DNA of 14,021 bases from Candidatus Bathyarchaeota archaeon (GCA_007050885.1 SMYQ01000066.1:1-14021), one strand, 5' to 3'. Numbered from the stretch's first letter, positions 1 to 6,069 are shown. Numbers and translations are program-made. The notes: a model not told the origin generated them from the letters alone.

Positions 1-30
1 TACGAAGAAAACAGACAATAATACCTCTAA

Positions 31-77
31 GGTAAAGCAAAACAGCGCTTTACCCCCTTTCCCTTTTTTATTTTAAA
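31..77 (+). terminator. Hairpin plus pyrimidine/T tract ending an upstream unit
   Basis: Arms GGTAAAGC (31-38) and GCTTTACC (47-54) are perfect 8-bp complements around an 8-base loop. A C/T-rich run follows, ending in T-rich sequence at 64-74. Archaeal termination depends mainly on the U-rich tract, so the hairpin is supporting evidence only. It probably ends whatever gene lies left of the window. Bases 1-21 read as six codons and a TAA in one frame, which is too short to claim a gene. Confidence 0.5.
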
Positions 78-160
78 AGAAACAAGCGATAGCTATAGAT
101 ATCAGCATAAAATTCCGATTTTTTAAAATTCTCAATATTAATGATACAACATTTTATTGA

Positions 161-206
161 TTAAGCTTTAAAGAAAGGCTTAACTTAGAGATCAATCTCT
201 CATAAG
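161..206 (+). promoter_or_regulatory. Putative promoter and structured leader of the uS13-uS4 operon
   Basis: CTTTAAAG at 166-173 resembles an archaeal TATA box and would place transcription start near 195, leaving a leader of about 35-40 bases before the ATG at 232. The box sits inside a perfect inverted repeat, TTAAGC (161-166) and GCTTAA (178-183). A second small palindrome, AGAGAT (187-192) and ATCTCT (195-200), lies at the expected start of the transcript. An SD-like GGAG lies at 218-221, ten bases before the ATG. The TATA assignment is inference. Confidence 0.35.
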
Positions 207-231
207 AAGACTCGGCTGGAGCAGAGAATCA

Positions 232-708
232 ATGTCAAAAGAATTCAAACATATAATCAGAATCAAAGGAACGGACCTAGAAGGCTCAAAAAAGGTGACC
301 TATGGTCTAACGAAAATAAAAGGCGTCGGAGTAAGCATGGCAAATGCAATAGTAAAAATTTTAGAACTGAAGCCAGAAGGAAGATTAGGAAATCTAACAG
401 ATGCAGAAATATCAAAAATAGATGATATAATTTCAGACTTTTCAAAATATCCAATTCCATCGAATCTAGTAAATCGAAGAAAAGATGTAGAATCAGGAAG
501 AGACATTCATCTAATAACTGCAGACCTTACACTAAGAATAAAGAACGACATCGACTTTATGAAAAACATAAAAAGCTGGAAAGGAGTCAGACACTCATTA
601 GGTCTCAAAGTCAGAGGTCAAAGAACAAAATGCACAGGAAGAACAGGAAGATCTGTAGGAGTAAAGAAAAAACTCCTAATAGCCGCAGCCAAGAAGAAAG
701 CAGAATGA
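232..708 (+). CDS. rps13: 30S ribosomal protein uS13 (S13p/S18e)
   Basis: This is the archaeal/eukaryal-type small-subunit head protein that contacts the 16S rRNA head, tRNA and the intersubunit bridge. Visible family signatures are the N-terminal RIKGTDLEG strand, the helix-hairpin region with GVG at residues 31-33, the archaeal stretch NRRKDVESG (81-89) leading into DIHLITADL, and the basic C-terminal RNA-binding motif RGQRTKCTGRTGR (128-140) followed by a lysine-rich tail. At 158 residues it has normal archaeal length. The ATG is preceded by GGAG, and the protein starts MSKEFKHI as expected for the family. It is first in an operon, with uS4 20 bases downstream. Identification is secure. 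Confidence 0.97.
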   Translation: MSKEFKHIIRIKGTDLEGSKKVTYGLTKIKGVGVSMANAIVKILELKPEGRLGNLTDAEISKIDDIISDFSKYPIPSNLVNRRKDVESGRDIHLITADLTLRIKNDIDFMKNIKSWKGVRHSLGLKVRGQRTKCTGRTGRSVGVKKKLLIAAAKKKAE

Positions 709-728
709 TCTAAATAGGAAGGGGCGTT

Positions 729-1277
729 ATGGGGGATCCAAAAAAGCAAAAGAAAAAATATGATTCACCAAGAAACCCGTGGGGACAAGAACAAATAGCG
801 GCTGAACTACAGCTGATAGGAGAATATGGACTCAGAAATAAACGAGAACTATTGAAAGCTAGAACAGCATTATCAAGAATTAGAGGTATAGCAAGATCTC
901 TGCTAGGAAAAGAAGAATCCGAACGAGTTAAACTGGAAAATGAATTCTTACAAAGCCTCAGCCGTCAGGGGATCCTGTCTGAAAATGCAAATATAGATGA
1001 TGTGCTGGACCTTGACATCAAAGACATTCTAGAAAGACGGCTTCAGACTTTAACTTTCAGAAAAGGACTGGCGAAAACAATTCATCAAGCAAGACAACTA
1101 ATATCCCACGGTCATATACAAGTTGGGAAAAGTTTTGTTTCAATCCCAAGCTTTATGGTAACAAGAAAAGACGAACCCAACATAAAATTAGCGCCAGAAT
1201 TGAAAGAAAAGATCAATCCAACCATAACAGATCAAGAAGCCAAAATAGATACAGCTACACCTAAACCTCGGAAATGA
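729..1277 (+). CDS. rps4: 30S ribosomal protein uS4
   Basis: This primary rRNA-binding protein of the small subunit nucleates assembly of the 16S 5' domain. The N-terminus MGDPKKQKKKYDSP..PW (1-18) and YGLRNKREL (33-41) are the archaeal/eukaryal uS4 signatures. The S4 RNA-binding domain covers about residues 102-160, with ERRLQT (102-107) and ARQLISHGHI (121-130). At 182 residues it is the usual length. A strong purine SD (AGGAAGGGG, 716-724) lies four bases before the ATG. The stop overlaps the next start as ATGA, indicating translational coupling with the membrane-protein gene. In most archaea uS11 and RNA polymerase subunit D would follow, and neither is present here. Confidence 0.97.
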   Translation: MGDPKKQKKKYDSPRNPWGQEQIAAELQLIGEYGLRNKRELLKARTALSRIRGIARSLLGKEESERVKLENEFLQSLSRQGILSENANIDDVLDLDIKDILERRLQTLTFRKGLAKTIHQARQLISHGHIQVGKSFVSIPSFMVTRKDEPNIKLAPELKEKINPTITDQEAKIDTATPKPRK

Positions 1278-1774
1278 TGCTCGAACAATTATCTACATGG
1301 TTCCAACCAACTCTGATATTGATTGGAGCCACACTAATTATCCAAGGCATCACTAGAAAATACAAGTTAATAGAAATAATCACTTTAGCCGCAGGGTTTC
1401 TGCTGGGGTTATGGGCAATAACTCTGTCAATCATAGGAATTACAAAAGGTATGCTGAACATCCCTACTTTCATAATCTTATTAATTTGTGGAGCAGGATT
1501 ATTATCAAAGCCGATCCGGAAAATCCATTGGGCGGCTCTACTAGGTTTAGTTTCAGGATTAGTAGTAGCCTATTATTTTAATTTGATAATCGGCTATGGG
1601 GGCCCTATAGTATTATTCCTTGTCTTTTTGACTGTAACATTGCTTACATATCTTTTCTTTAAGTTTGCAGAAGATATCGCTAATATGATAGGGGGATTAT
1701 TCAGCATATCAATAATCTCTATTATTATGGGAATCGCCTGTATCGTATGGGCTCTAATTTACATTAAATTATAA
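1274..1774 (+). CDS. Six-helix integral membrane protein of unknown function
   Basis: I do not recognise this family. The 166-residue protein is almost entirely hydrophobic, with about six predicted membrane segments near residues 11-27, 33-56, 62-78, 86-104, 109-129 and 137-163. Only short loops are charged (RKYK at 28-31, KPIRK at 79-83, KFAED at 130-134). There is no soluble domain, cysteine motif or obvious transporter signature. Its start overlaps the uS4 stop by four bases (ATGA), so it is probably translated by ribosomes finishing uS4. A second ATG follows at once (1277), and either could be used. No functional inference is safe beyond co-expression with ribosomal proteins. Confidence 0.8.
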   Translation: MMLEQLSTWFQPTLILIGATLIIQGITRKYKLIEIITLAAGFLLGLWAITLSIIGITKGMLNIPTFIILLICGAGLLSKPIRKIHWAALLGLVSGLVVAYYFNLIIGYGGPIVLFLVFLTVTLLTYLFFKFAEDIANMIGGLFSISIISIIMGIACIVWALIYIKL

Positions 1775-1787
1775 TCAGAAATGTGAT

Positions 1788-1823
1788 TTGTCTAAATACC
1801 GATGTCCCCTTCCTATTAGACAA
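1788..1823 (+). terminator. Long-loop hairpin after the ribosomal operon
   Basis: Perfect 8-bp arms TTGTCTAA (1788-1795) and TTAGACAA (1816-1823) enclose a 20-base loop. It lies 14 bases after the membrane-protein stop, in the only gap before the next gene. There is no clear T run afterwards, so it may be an mRNA 3'-end structure or regulatory element rather than a simple terminator. The loop holds a C/T-rich stretch that is complementary to the uS4 ribosome-binding site (see findings). Confidence 0.4.
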
Positions 1824-1857
1824 TTAAGGCTAACTCTTATTTGCTGATCAAGAGAAC

Positions 1858-2985
1858 TTGCTTAAGAATATGTTAACTCAGATAAGTGATAAGATTCTTC
1901 AAACGAAGATACGTTATTTATTACCAGTTATCATAATCATCCTGCTAAAGGTGATAAGCTCATTTTTCATATATCAACGACTCAGCATTTTAGGAAGCTT
2001 CTACACGCCTTGGATGGACTATTGGATTGATAGTGGACCTGCGGAAAGTTGGCTTTACTTATTCAGTGCACAAGATACCGGACATTATGTCGCCTTGACT
2101 CATGTTTGGTATCAATATCCTTTGTTTGTATTCTTCCCAGCATATCCTGTGTTATGCAAAATAGTTGGTATAGCAGTAGGTGATATGTGGCTAGCGGCTT
2201 TCATCATTTCAGTTTTTTTTGGTTTTGCTTCCATTCCATTATTTCAAGCGGTTGCAGAACAGTATATGTCAAAAGCTGAAGCAGCTTTATCCACTCTATT
2301 TTTCGCAGCATTTCCATACGTATTCCTCTTTACAACGATATCTTACACTGAATCGCTGTTCTTATTCTTCACTCTCGCGGCCTGGTATCTTAATCTCAAA
2401 GACAGGTTTATCTCATCATCATTGGCAGCTGCAGTCGCAACTCTGACGAAAACATACGGAATAGTAATTATAATTCCTGTTGCAATAAGTATGATATCAA
2501 AAAAGAAGTTTAAAGATCTATCTGTTCTCGCTATCCCACTCGGGACTCTCTTAGGCTGGTTATATTACCTCTATCTCCGAACTGGAGATGCATTGGTTTT
2601 TTCAAAGCAGCAAGAATATTGGATGCGTCTTGGAGTACAGTTTGGATGGTTCCAGAATTTCATTGAACCGCTCTTGAATTTCAATGTATGGAAATTCCAG
2701 GAATTCAACTATCTAGTTGTGGCTTTAGTATTCTTTCTTGCTTACATTATCTTTTGTGTTTTCAAGGTGGACTCAAAACTGGGAGTATACAGTCTGATTC
2801 TGTTCCTTTCTCTGCTCTATTTTGGAAACTTTGTTTCCCTTCCACGATTCTTTGCTTTTATCTTTCCAATATGGCTGGTTGTTAGAATAAAGAATGTATT
2901 GGCTCTAGGAGTTGCTATGGTTTTCTTTCTACTTGGCTCGCTCCTGATTTGGTATCAATTCTTGCTTGATGTTTGGGTTGCCTAG
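1858..2985 (+). CDS. PIG-V-like GT-C membrane glycosyltransferase
   Basis: The 375-residue polytopic protein resembles the PIG-V/GPI mannosyltransferase-II-like family found in prokaryotes. These are GT-C enzymes that use a polyprenyl-phosphate sugar on the outer face of the membrane. Supporting motifs are QDTGHY (72-77) followed by FFPAYPVL (92-99), matching the family pattern of an acidic loop then FFPxYP; AFPYVFLFTTISYTESLF (151-168); ATLTKTYG (194-201); and the late LPRFFAFIFP (328-337). About ten membrane helices are visible. The first codon taken is TTG at 1858, but an ATG at 1870 (residue 5) is equally possible because neither has a strong SD. A T8 run lies at 2213-2220. The exact sugar and acceptor cannot be told. 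Confidence 0.8.
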   Translation: MLKNMLTQISDKILQTKIRYLLPVIIIILLKVISSFFIYQRLSILGSFYTPWMDYWIDSGPAESWLYLFSAQDTGHYVALTHVWYQYPLFVFFPAYPVLCKIVGIAVGDMWLAAFIISVFFGFASIPLFQAVAEQYMSKAEAALSTLFFAAFPYVFLFTTISYTESLFLFFTLAAWYLNLKDRFISSSLAAAVATLTKTYGIVIIIPVAISMISKKKFKDLSVLAIPLGTLLGWLYYLYLRTGDALVFSKQQEYWMRLGVQFGWFQNFIEPLLNFNVWKFQEFNYLVVALVFFLAYIIFCVFKVDSKLGVYSLILFLSLLYFGNFVSLPRFFAFIFPIWLVVRIKNVLALGVAMVFFLLGSLLIWYQFLLDVWVA

Positions 2986-3079
2986 AGTAACGACGCGCAT
3001 TTTCAGGTATAATGATTGAATAATGATCGCGCAAGTATTAAGTAAGTGCTATTAATCAAACTGTTTAGGTTGTGCAATA

Positions 3080-3553
3080 ATGGTTATGTCGAGAGAACTT
3101 TTCGTATTGTCGCTTTTCGTAATAACTGTTACTGGAATTGCTGGATATCTCCTATACAAGTATGGAACTGGTATGCTGGGGACAATTACTTTTGATAGGA
3201 TGGCTGAAATTAATCTGACAAGTAAATCCATGTTTTATTTGGCCATAATGATTATAGGTTTCATTATGGTGGCATATGCTGGGGTCACCTTACGGAATGA
3301 TATTTTCGTTATGAATTATCTGTTTACTCCAGCAATATTCTTCGGATTGGTTATGCTGTTCGTTTCTCGTCTTATGATAGGTATACCTCTTTCGGTAACA
3401 GGTGTAGGTAAATTGACGGCAATATTGACTGCGCTATTAGTAGTGGGTACAGCTATTGCAAGTAATATCTTCTTCAAGGAAACCTTTTCATTCAGAGTTA
3501 TATTCGGAATTGCTCTAGGGGTATTTGCCGTAATACTTATCGGTGAAGTGTAA
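3080..3553 (+). CDS. Small DMT/SMR-like membrane protein, possible lipid-sugar flippase
   Basis: This 157-residue protein has four to five hydrophobic segments (about 7-27, 51-70, 77-97, 112-131 and 138-155). The second half follows the EamA/SMR pattern: a proline-containing turn (IPLSVTG, 102-108), a long helix, an acidic residue in FFKETFS (131-137), then a glycine-rich last helix GIALGVFAVILIGE (143-156). That resembles the C-terminal half of drug/metabolite transporters and ArnE/ArnF-type lipid-sugar flippases. It lies 94 bases after the PIG-V-like gene on the same strand, so a role in flipping the polyprenyl-linked sugar donor is an attractive inference, not a demonstrated one. The start could be the ATG at 3080 or at 3086; AGGT at 3067-3070 is a weak SD. 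Confidence 0.6.
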   Translation: MVMSRELFVLSLFVITVTGIAGYLLYKYGTGMLGTITFDRMAEINLTSKSMFYLAIMIIGFIMVAYAGVTLRNDIFVMNYLFTPAIFFGLVMLFVSRLMIGIPLSVTGVGKLTAILTALLVVGTAIASNIFFKETFSFRVIFGIALGVFAVILIGEV

Positions 3554-3578
3554 ATCACTCGCCTTTCTCAACGAATAA

Positions 3579-3596
3579 GAAGTTTTTATAAACTTC
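3579..3596. terminator. Palindromic hairpin between convergent genes
   Basis: GAAGTTT (3579-3585), loop TTAT, AAACTTC (3590-3596): a perfect 7-bp stem in the 41-base gap between the converging membrane-protein and GT4 genes. It overlaps the TGA stop of the GT4 gene (3595-3597). T/A runs in the stem would give short U tracts on either strand, so it may stop transcription from both sides. Confidence 0.5.
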
Positions 3597-4734
3597 AGTT
3601 TAGTAGTTCAAAGTAGATTTTTTCAGTCTCAGCAGCTACTCTGCTCCAGTCATGCATTATTGCTATTTGTCTTCCTCTTTCACCCATCCGCTCTCGTAAT
3701 TTATCATCATTAGAAAGTCTACATATGGCATCTGCAAGAAGAGTTGGATTGTTTGGAGGGACTAGTATGCCATTATCGTTATCGGTAAGTATACCTGGAA
3801 TTCCTCCGATGTTAGATCCTATTACTGGTTTACCTGAAGCGTTTGCTTCCAATATGGTAAGACCGAAACCTTCAGATCTATCTTTACTTGGTAAAACAAG
3901 CATATCCGCAATTGAATAATATTTTGGCAGAAGATCGTCGGATACTTCACCGGCGAATATTACTTTGTCTGTTAAGTTTACATTTCTAGTATAAGCTTCA
4001 TATTCTGATTTGAGGCCCCCTCCACCGACTACCAATAGTTTGATATCCATATCACGAATGAGTTTGAAAGCTTCTATTAGAATGTCCAAGCCTTTATAGC
4101 GATGCCATTTAGTCAAAGCAGCAACGAAGAGAATGATCTTAGAATCTTCCATTTCTAAATCAATTTTAATATCTTCAGAATAAACATCAGGATTGAAGCG
4201 TTTACAGTCTACACCGTTGAATATAGTTTTAGTCTTGTTTTGGAATTTACGAAGCATTTTAGATTTCTTATGATAGATGTTTGAAGTAGTGATAATGGAG
4301 TCGTAATATTTCAAATAAATTGGTGCGGCTAAATCATCATGGATTCGAACTATTGAGCCAGCTAATTTTGTTACTGAAGGAAGATCATTATGCCAAGTTA
4401 AAACAGCGGGAATTTTTTTTATTATTGACGCAAGTGCTCCTATGGCAGCATTAAAGGGATTAGGGAAATTGACGTGAATTAGATCAGTATCGATCGACAC
4501 TAAATATTGCAGTAGCTCAGGGATTATGGGAACACCATAAAACATACCTGCCGATTTTAGACGCTTTACTACCACTCCATCTTGGAAATATTCTCCAGGA
4601 CTCAGCGGTTGATGAGCTGCTACTACTTGGACTTCGTGTCCCATTCTAGCAAAATTTTCAGCTAGGTTTTTAACATAAGTTTCAGCACCCCCCCTCCATG
4701 GAGGATAAAAAGTGTTGATCATCTGGATCCTCAA
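3595..4734 (-). CDS. Glycosyltransferase family 4 (GT-B fold)
   Basis: The 379-residue cytoplasmic glycosyltransferase transfers a sugar from a nucleotide-sugar donor, probably during surface glycan or glycolipid synthesis. The N-terminal Rossmann domain opens with MRIQMINTFYPPWRGGAE, containing the acceptor-side GGAE loop (15-18) and MGHEVQVVA (31-39). The C-terminal donor domain has IFNGVD (171-176), RYKGLDILIEAF (212-223), VVGGG (235-239) and the E-x7-E motif EGFGLTILE (288-296), then GKPVIGSNIGGIP. The chosen start is TTG (4734-4732), which completes the first beta strand. An ATG four codons later (4722) has GAGG upstream and is a real alternative. A G7 tract on the coding strand and a 12-bp palindrome lie within the first 18 codons. 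The donor sugar is unknown. Confidence 0.93.
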   Translation of the reverse strand: MRIQMINTFYPPWRGGAETYVKNLAENFARMGHEVQVVAAHQPLSPGEYFQDGVVVKRLKSAGMFYGVPIIPELLQYLVSIDTDLIHVNFPNPFNAAIGALASIIKKIPAVLTWHNDLPSVTKLAGSIVRIHDDLAAPIYLKYYDSIITTSNIYHKKSKMLRKFQNKTKTIFNGVDCKRFNPDVYSEDIKIDLEMEDSKIILFVAALTKWHRYKGLDILIEAFKLIRDMDIKLLVVGGGGLKSEYEAYTRNVNLTDKVIFAGEVSDDLLPKYYSIADMLVLPSKDRSEGFGLTILEANASGKPVIGSNIGGIPGILTDNDNGILVPPNNPTLLADAICRLSNDDKLRERMGERGRQIAIMHDWSRVAAETEKIYFELLN

Positions 4735-4735
4735 T

Positions 4736-4796
4736 ATATCTCAACCATTATGTGCTTGACATTAGATTGTAAACATATTTCTTAAGATTGAGATAT
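4736..4796. repeat. 9-bp inverted repeat with 43-base spacer upstream of GT4
   Basis: ATATCTCAA (4736-4744) and TTGAGATAT (4788-4796) are exact complements flanking 43 bases. The left arm abuts the GT4 start codon. It could form a 5'-leader stem on the GT4 transcript or be two half-sites for a regulator. The rest of the gap up to the TATA box at 4972 shows no gene and no convincing RNA. Confidence 0.4.
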
Positions 4797-4964
4797 TCTA
4801 GAAATGAACAATATTATAGATGGCGCTTGTTTTAGCGGGCGTTTGAACATATGATTTCGTAAGCTGACATGAGAGTTCTTGATCTATAAAACATGGACTA
4901 TTCATTTTCCTAGGTTTTTTCCTTTAATCTCGACATGGGTATGAACTGTAGTTATGTGCTTCAT

Positions 4965-4979
4965 ACAAACTTTTAAATA
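4965..4979 (+). promoter_or_regulatory. BRE/TATA promoter of the zinc ribbon-TBP operon
   Basis: ACAAAC (4965-4970) fits the archaeal BRE pattern and is followed by TTTTAAATA (4971-4979), a near-ideal TATA box. Start of transcription is expected near 5000-5005, giving a leader of about 30 bases with GGTGA at 5021-5025. The ATG at 4979 lies within this box, which rules it out as the start of the downstream protein. Confidence 0.7.
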
Positions 4980-5032
4980 TGTGTTACACAACTACATTTA
5001 GACGAGGATTAGAAAACAAAGGTGAAGTATCG

Positions 5033-5188
5033 ATGGAAATGTTCTGTCTGAAATGCAGAAAAAAAGTGGATGTTGACAATAAGAAAATTGACGAAAGCTC
5101 AATAAATGGTAGAAAAATGCTGCGCGCTTCCTGCCCACAGTGCAATAGCGGACTAGCAAAATTTGTGAAAGCATCAGTGAGTCTTTAA
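5033..5188 (+). CDS. DUF5679-like zinc-ribbon mini-protein
   Basis: This 51-residue protein has two zinc knuckles, CLKC (C5, C8) and CPQC (C34, C37), separated by a short basic linker. It matches the small archaeal DUF5679 type, which resembles zinc-ribbon finger domains of topoisomerase I and the transcription machinery. The ATG at 5033 was chosen because GGTGA lies seven bases upstream and because the longer reading from 4979 would begin inside the promoter. TBP follows after a 16-base gap, so the two are almost certainly co-transcribed. A role in transcription or nucleic-acid binding is inference from that pairing; no function is established by the sequence. Confidence 0.85.
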   Translation: MEMFCLKCRKKVDVDNKKIDESSINGRKMLRASCPQCNSGLAKFVKASVSL

Positions 5189-5204
5189 TTTGGAGTGATT
5201 TGTA

Positions 5205-5900
5205 ATGATTACAAGCCAAATTGTTAATGGTCCCGACCTAACTAGAGATCATTATGCAGTGAAAGTAGAAAATGTTGTAGCCTCTGGAAAACTTCAACAG
5301 AATCTAGATCTCAACCAGATATCTGGAACAATGCCAGGAGCAAGATATAACCCGCAAAGATTCCCAGGGTTATTCTTCAATTTAAAAAAACCAAAAAGCA
5401 TGCTTCTAATGTTTAATTCTGGCAAGATAATCTCAATGGGCACCAGATCTATAAGACAAGCAAAGAAAGCAATACTCAATGGTATAAAAGAACTACAATC
5501 AACAGGAACAGTCATTTTAAATGAACCCAAGATTGAAATACAGAATATGGTAGCATGTGCAGATCTAAGAACAAGAATAGATCTAGAAGACATCGCAACA
5601 AAACTTACAAGAACAATCTATGAACCAGAAAACTTTCCAGGCCTCATCTATATGATGGATGAACCAAAGGTTACACTACTACTTTTTACAACTGGAAAAG
5701 TCGTATGTGCCGGTGCAAAGAGCGAAGACGCAATATGTACTGCAATAGTTAAGATGCGTCAAACTCTTGAAACTAACGGATTTGCAAAAACTCAGGAATA
5801 TGAAAACTCAAACTCGCAAACCACTCCCAAAATAGACCCCAGCATGCCTCCGAGGCAGGAGAGTGAACAACTCACCTGCCTCGCCACCGCCCCCACATAG
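5205..5900 (+). CDS. tbp: TATA-box-binding protein with C-terminal extension
   Basis: This is the general transcription initiation factor that bends promoter DNA and recruits TFB and RNA polymerase. Two saddle repeats are clear: about 18-105 (VENVVASGKL, RYNPQRFPGLFF, SGKIISMGTRS) and 109-190 (IQNMVACADL, YEPENFPGLIY, TGKVVCAGAKS). The four DNA-kinking phenylalanines are present at F53, F70, F144 and F161. An SD, GGAGTGATT (5192-5200), precedes the ATG. The protein is 231 residues against about 180-190 for most archaeal TBPs. After the second repeat there is a polar tail of about 40 residues (191-231) without the usual acidic run. The last 60 bases of the gene are 63% GC and form a strong hairpin, unlike the rest of the gene. 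Confidence 0.96.
   Translation: MITSQIVNGPDLTRDHYAVKVENVVASGKLQQNLDLNQISGTMPGARYNPQRFPGLFFNLKKPKSMLLMFNSGKIISMGTRSIRQAKKAILNGIKELQSTGTVILNEPKIEIQNMVACADLRTRIDLEDIATKLTRTIYEPENFPGLIYMMDEPKVTLLLFTTGKVVCAGAKSEDAICTAIVKMRQTLETNGFAKTQEYENSNSQTTPKIDPSMPPRQESEQLTCLATAPT
5846..5883 (+). repeat. GC-rich hairpin inside the TBP tail
   Basis: CGAGGCAGG (5851-5859) pairs with CCTGCCTCG (5875-5883), and inside it GAGT (5861-5864) pairs with ACTC (5870-5873). Only an A-A mismatch and a five-base loop interrupt the stem. GCCTC at 5846-5850 can alternatively pair with GAGGC at 5852-5856, so two structures compete. No T run follows directly, so it is not a standard terminator. Confidence 0.6.
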
Positions 5901-5939
5901 AAAAATCGAAAATTTGACACTTATGTGGAGTGTATAAAT

Positions 5940-6023
5940 TTGATAGTTCTAGCTTGGACTGTTTCAGGAATCTGGTTACTGTTCTGGTCAGCGACTATTA
6001 TACTAAGAACCTTAGCTGAGTGA
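5940..6023 (+). CDS. Possible 27-residue single-helix membrane micro-protein
   Basis: A TTG codon at 5940 opens a 27-codon frame ending TGA at 6021-6023. GGAG at 5927-5930 lies nine bases upstream as a candidate SD, and GTG at 5925 is an in-frame alternative. The peptide is strongly hydrophobic, with three tryptophans (LAWTVSGIWLLFWSATIIL) and a charged end (RTLAE), the look of a single membrane helix. It lies 39 bases after TBP on the same strand, so it could be the last gene of that operon. Against it: it is very short, starts with a non-ATG codon, and TATAAATT (5933-5940) at its start could instead be a promoter for the next gene. I know no matching family. Confidence 0.35.
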   Translation: MIVLAWTVSGIWLLFWSATIILRTLAE

Positions 6024-6052
6024 TAATTGACTCACAATAATCTTTTTTATTG
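6017..6052 (+). terminator. Hairpin and T6 tract ending the TBP operon
   Basis: TGAGT (6017-6021) and ACTCA (6030-6034) form a short stem, followed by T6 at 6043-6048. CAATAA (6035-6040) and TTATTG (6047-6052) make a second small palindrome around the T run. A further stem, CTAAG/CTTAG at 6003-6015, precedes it. The T-rich run is what archaeal RNA polymerase would respond to; the same AT run might alternatively serve as a TATA element for the gene at 6070. Confidence 0.4.
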
Positions 6053-6069
6053 AAAGTTTGGTGGAGAAA

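Noticed and set aside
1..21. C-terminal end of an upstream gene (six codons then TAA)
   Set aside because: Too short to distinguish from chance; stops occur in other frames nearby as well.
4801..4964. Possible small RNA (C/D box or tRNA-like) in the GT4-TBP gap, prompted by GTTTGAAC and scattered CTGA/TGAT motifs
   Set aside because: No acceptor stem or cloverleaf can be drawn, and the box motifs are not in the right order or spacing.
4979..5032. Longer N-terminus for the zinc-ribbon protein starting at ATG 4979
   Set aside because: That ATG overlaps the TATA box and would lie upstream of the transcript start. The ATG at 5033 has a proper SD, and the extra residues do not resemble the family.
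5294..5593. 99-codon open frame on the minus strand inside the TBP gene
   Set aside because: It lies wholly opposite a secure conserved gene, has no SD or promoter, and its composition mirrors the TBP codons.
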